From contig CAXBNI010000002.1 in assembly GCA_963977105.1 (NCBI GenBank), positions 1 to 64,000 of the forward strand: DNA of 64,000 bases, read 5' to 3'. Shown here piece after piece: positions 63,305 to 64,000 of this stretch (within the stretch, counting starts at the first letter, position 1; every line of letters starts with the position of its first letter). Source of the DNA: UBA2705 sp963977105 (GTDB lineage: Bacteria > Pseudomonadota > Alphaproteobacteria > Micavibrionales > Micavibrionaceae). The notes under the pieces are model-generated. The model searched no databases. It was not told where the DNA came from and worked only from the letters and a program-made list of their open reading frames with translations. The translations under genes and the position numbers were made by a program.

Positions 63305-64000
63305 ATGAGCATTGTATTAAAGAGACTAATTGAAGAAGCAAAAGCATTAGATGGCACAACCATGGCGAAGGATGCTTTAAAATCCGCGTTTCATCGTTCC
63401 GCACATGCCAGTTATGGCTTGCCAGAAGACTATGAGAATGAGCTAAAGTTCTGCTCTCGCAAGTCCGTCACCGAGATTCAAAAAGAAATCCAAACATTGT
63501 TTTCCACACACAGCCGTCATGACTCATCGAATGACGGTTTTTTTGTGCTTAAAAAGACAGCCGAAGAAAATTCTTATTACCTTACAAGTATTCAAGTCGA
63601 CAGCATCACAAAAGACGATGATGGCAATATCATCGATTCACACGGCATTCAAAACGCTGGTCACCAAATGCGTGTACGTTTAGCGTTCCACCCAAATGTT
63701 GTTGCCGATCGCGCAAGCCAAGAAAATCAAAACGCACGTAAGTTTAAAACAAATAACGTTATGGCGAATTTTGGGGCGACACAAATTTATGGCGAACCAG
63801 AAGTTTCAGTTAAAACACTCCTATCACTCAGCGAAAATCAGGAGCGCGGCGAATTTGAAGTCTTCTTAAAAGATGATAATTATGCGGGCACGATCCTAAA
63901 AGAAAAAGGCCATGCCTTAGAACCTGATTTCAAGAAAAAACTCCAAGAGCTAGATGACGATGCAAATACGGAGCTTTGCGCTGAGGCCATTTGCATGACA
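63305..64000 (+). CDS. Hypothetical protein, tandem paralogue pair member 2, cut at window edge
   Basis: The first 232 residues are present, opening MSIVLKRLIEEAKALDG, with the frame open to base 64000. AGGGAAA precedes the ATG. It aligns with the preceding gene: both start with a short helical MSxVxxxL segment, then a region ending before 'LFSTHSRHDSSNDGFFVL' (compare 'IFNCYSNATTHDKSQDHFVY'), a 'QMRVRLAF' strand (compare 'QARLRMAI') and 'CAEAICMT' (compare 'GVTAVCMT'). Function unknown. Complete length cannot be seen. Confidence 0.75.
   Translation, partial: MSIVLKRLIEEAKALDGTTMAKDALKSAFHRSAHASYGLPEDYENELKFCSRKSVTEIQKEIQTLFSTHSRHDSSNDGFFVLKKTAEENSYYLTSIQVDSITKDDDGNIIDSHGIQNAGHQMRVRLAFHPNVVADRASQENQNARKFKTNNVMANFGATQIYGEPEVSVKTLLSLSENQERGEFEVFLKDDNYAGTILKEKGHALEPDFKKKLQELDDDANTELCAEAICMT

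Overview
The window looks like a chromosomal segment of an alphaproteobacterium. The clearest marker is a CpdR-type single-domain response regulator (43685-44056) just upstream of a tRNA-Val gene. The NsrR-type Rrf2 regulator with flavohemoglobin, the TTG-started deoB and the RluD-, Glk-, LpdA- and Ndk-type housekeeping genes fit. Genus and species cannot be told from the sequence.

Region 1 (1-36579) is a giant-adhesin locus. One uninterrupted minus-strand reading frame starts at 28886 and is still open at base 1, giving at least 9,628 codons of RTX (calcium-binding nonapeptide) repeats interrupted by recurring beta-rich modules. Upstream lies a 1,089-residue paralogue (29137-32406) with the same head, linker and repeat types, ending in the module that recurs inside the giant. 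Divergent from both are three plus-strand genes: a MotA/TolQ/ExbB-like channel protein, a MotB/OmpA-like partner and a TolC-family outer-membrane protein. This set resembles SiiB, SiiA and SiiC of the Salmonella SPI4 giant-adhesin secretion system, but no ABC transporter or membrane-fusion protein is in the window.

Region 2 (36576-44223) is mixed: rluD-type pseudouridine synthase, a secreted propeller-like protein, a GT4 glycosyltransferase, several small hypotheticals, a lipo- or periplasmic NTR/TIMP-like protein, glucokinase, cpdR and tRNA-Val. Region 3 (44224-48366) holds two AT-rich small genes next to the tRNA, the hmp/nsrR nitric-oxide defence pair sharing an operator, and a HEXXH protein. 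Region 4 (48387-54140) is a deoxynucleoside catabolism cluster: deoB-deoC-double aldehyde dehydrogenase on the minus strand and purine nucleoside phosphorylase divergently. Together these would convert purine deoxynucleosides to base, glyceraldehyde 3-phosphate and an oxidised acetaldehyde product.

Region 5 (54205-64000) has an AsmA-like protein, a membrane-anchored TAXI-type binding protein overlapping a pentapeptide-repeat protein, a tandem array of four unknown small paralogues with identical 13-nt spacers, ndk, a methyltransferase and lpdA, and a tandem pair of unknown paralogous proteins, the second cut by the window edge. The best candidates for undescribed biology are the giant adhesin with its proton-channel partners and higher-order internal duplications, and the four-gene small-protein array.
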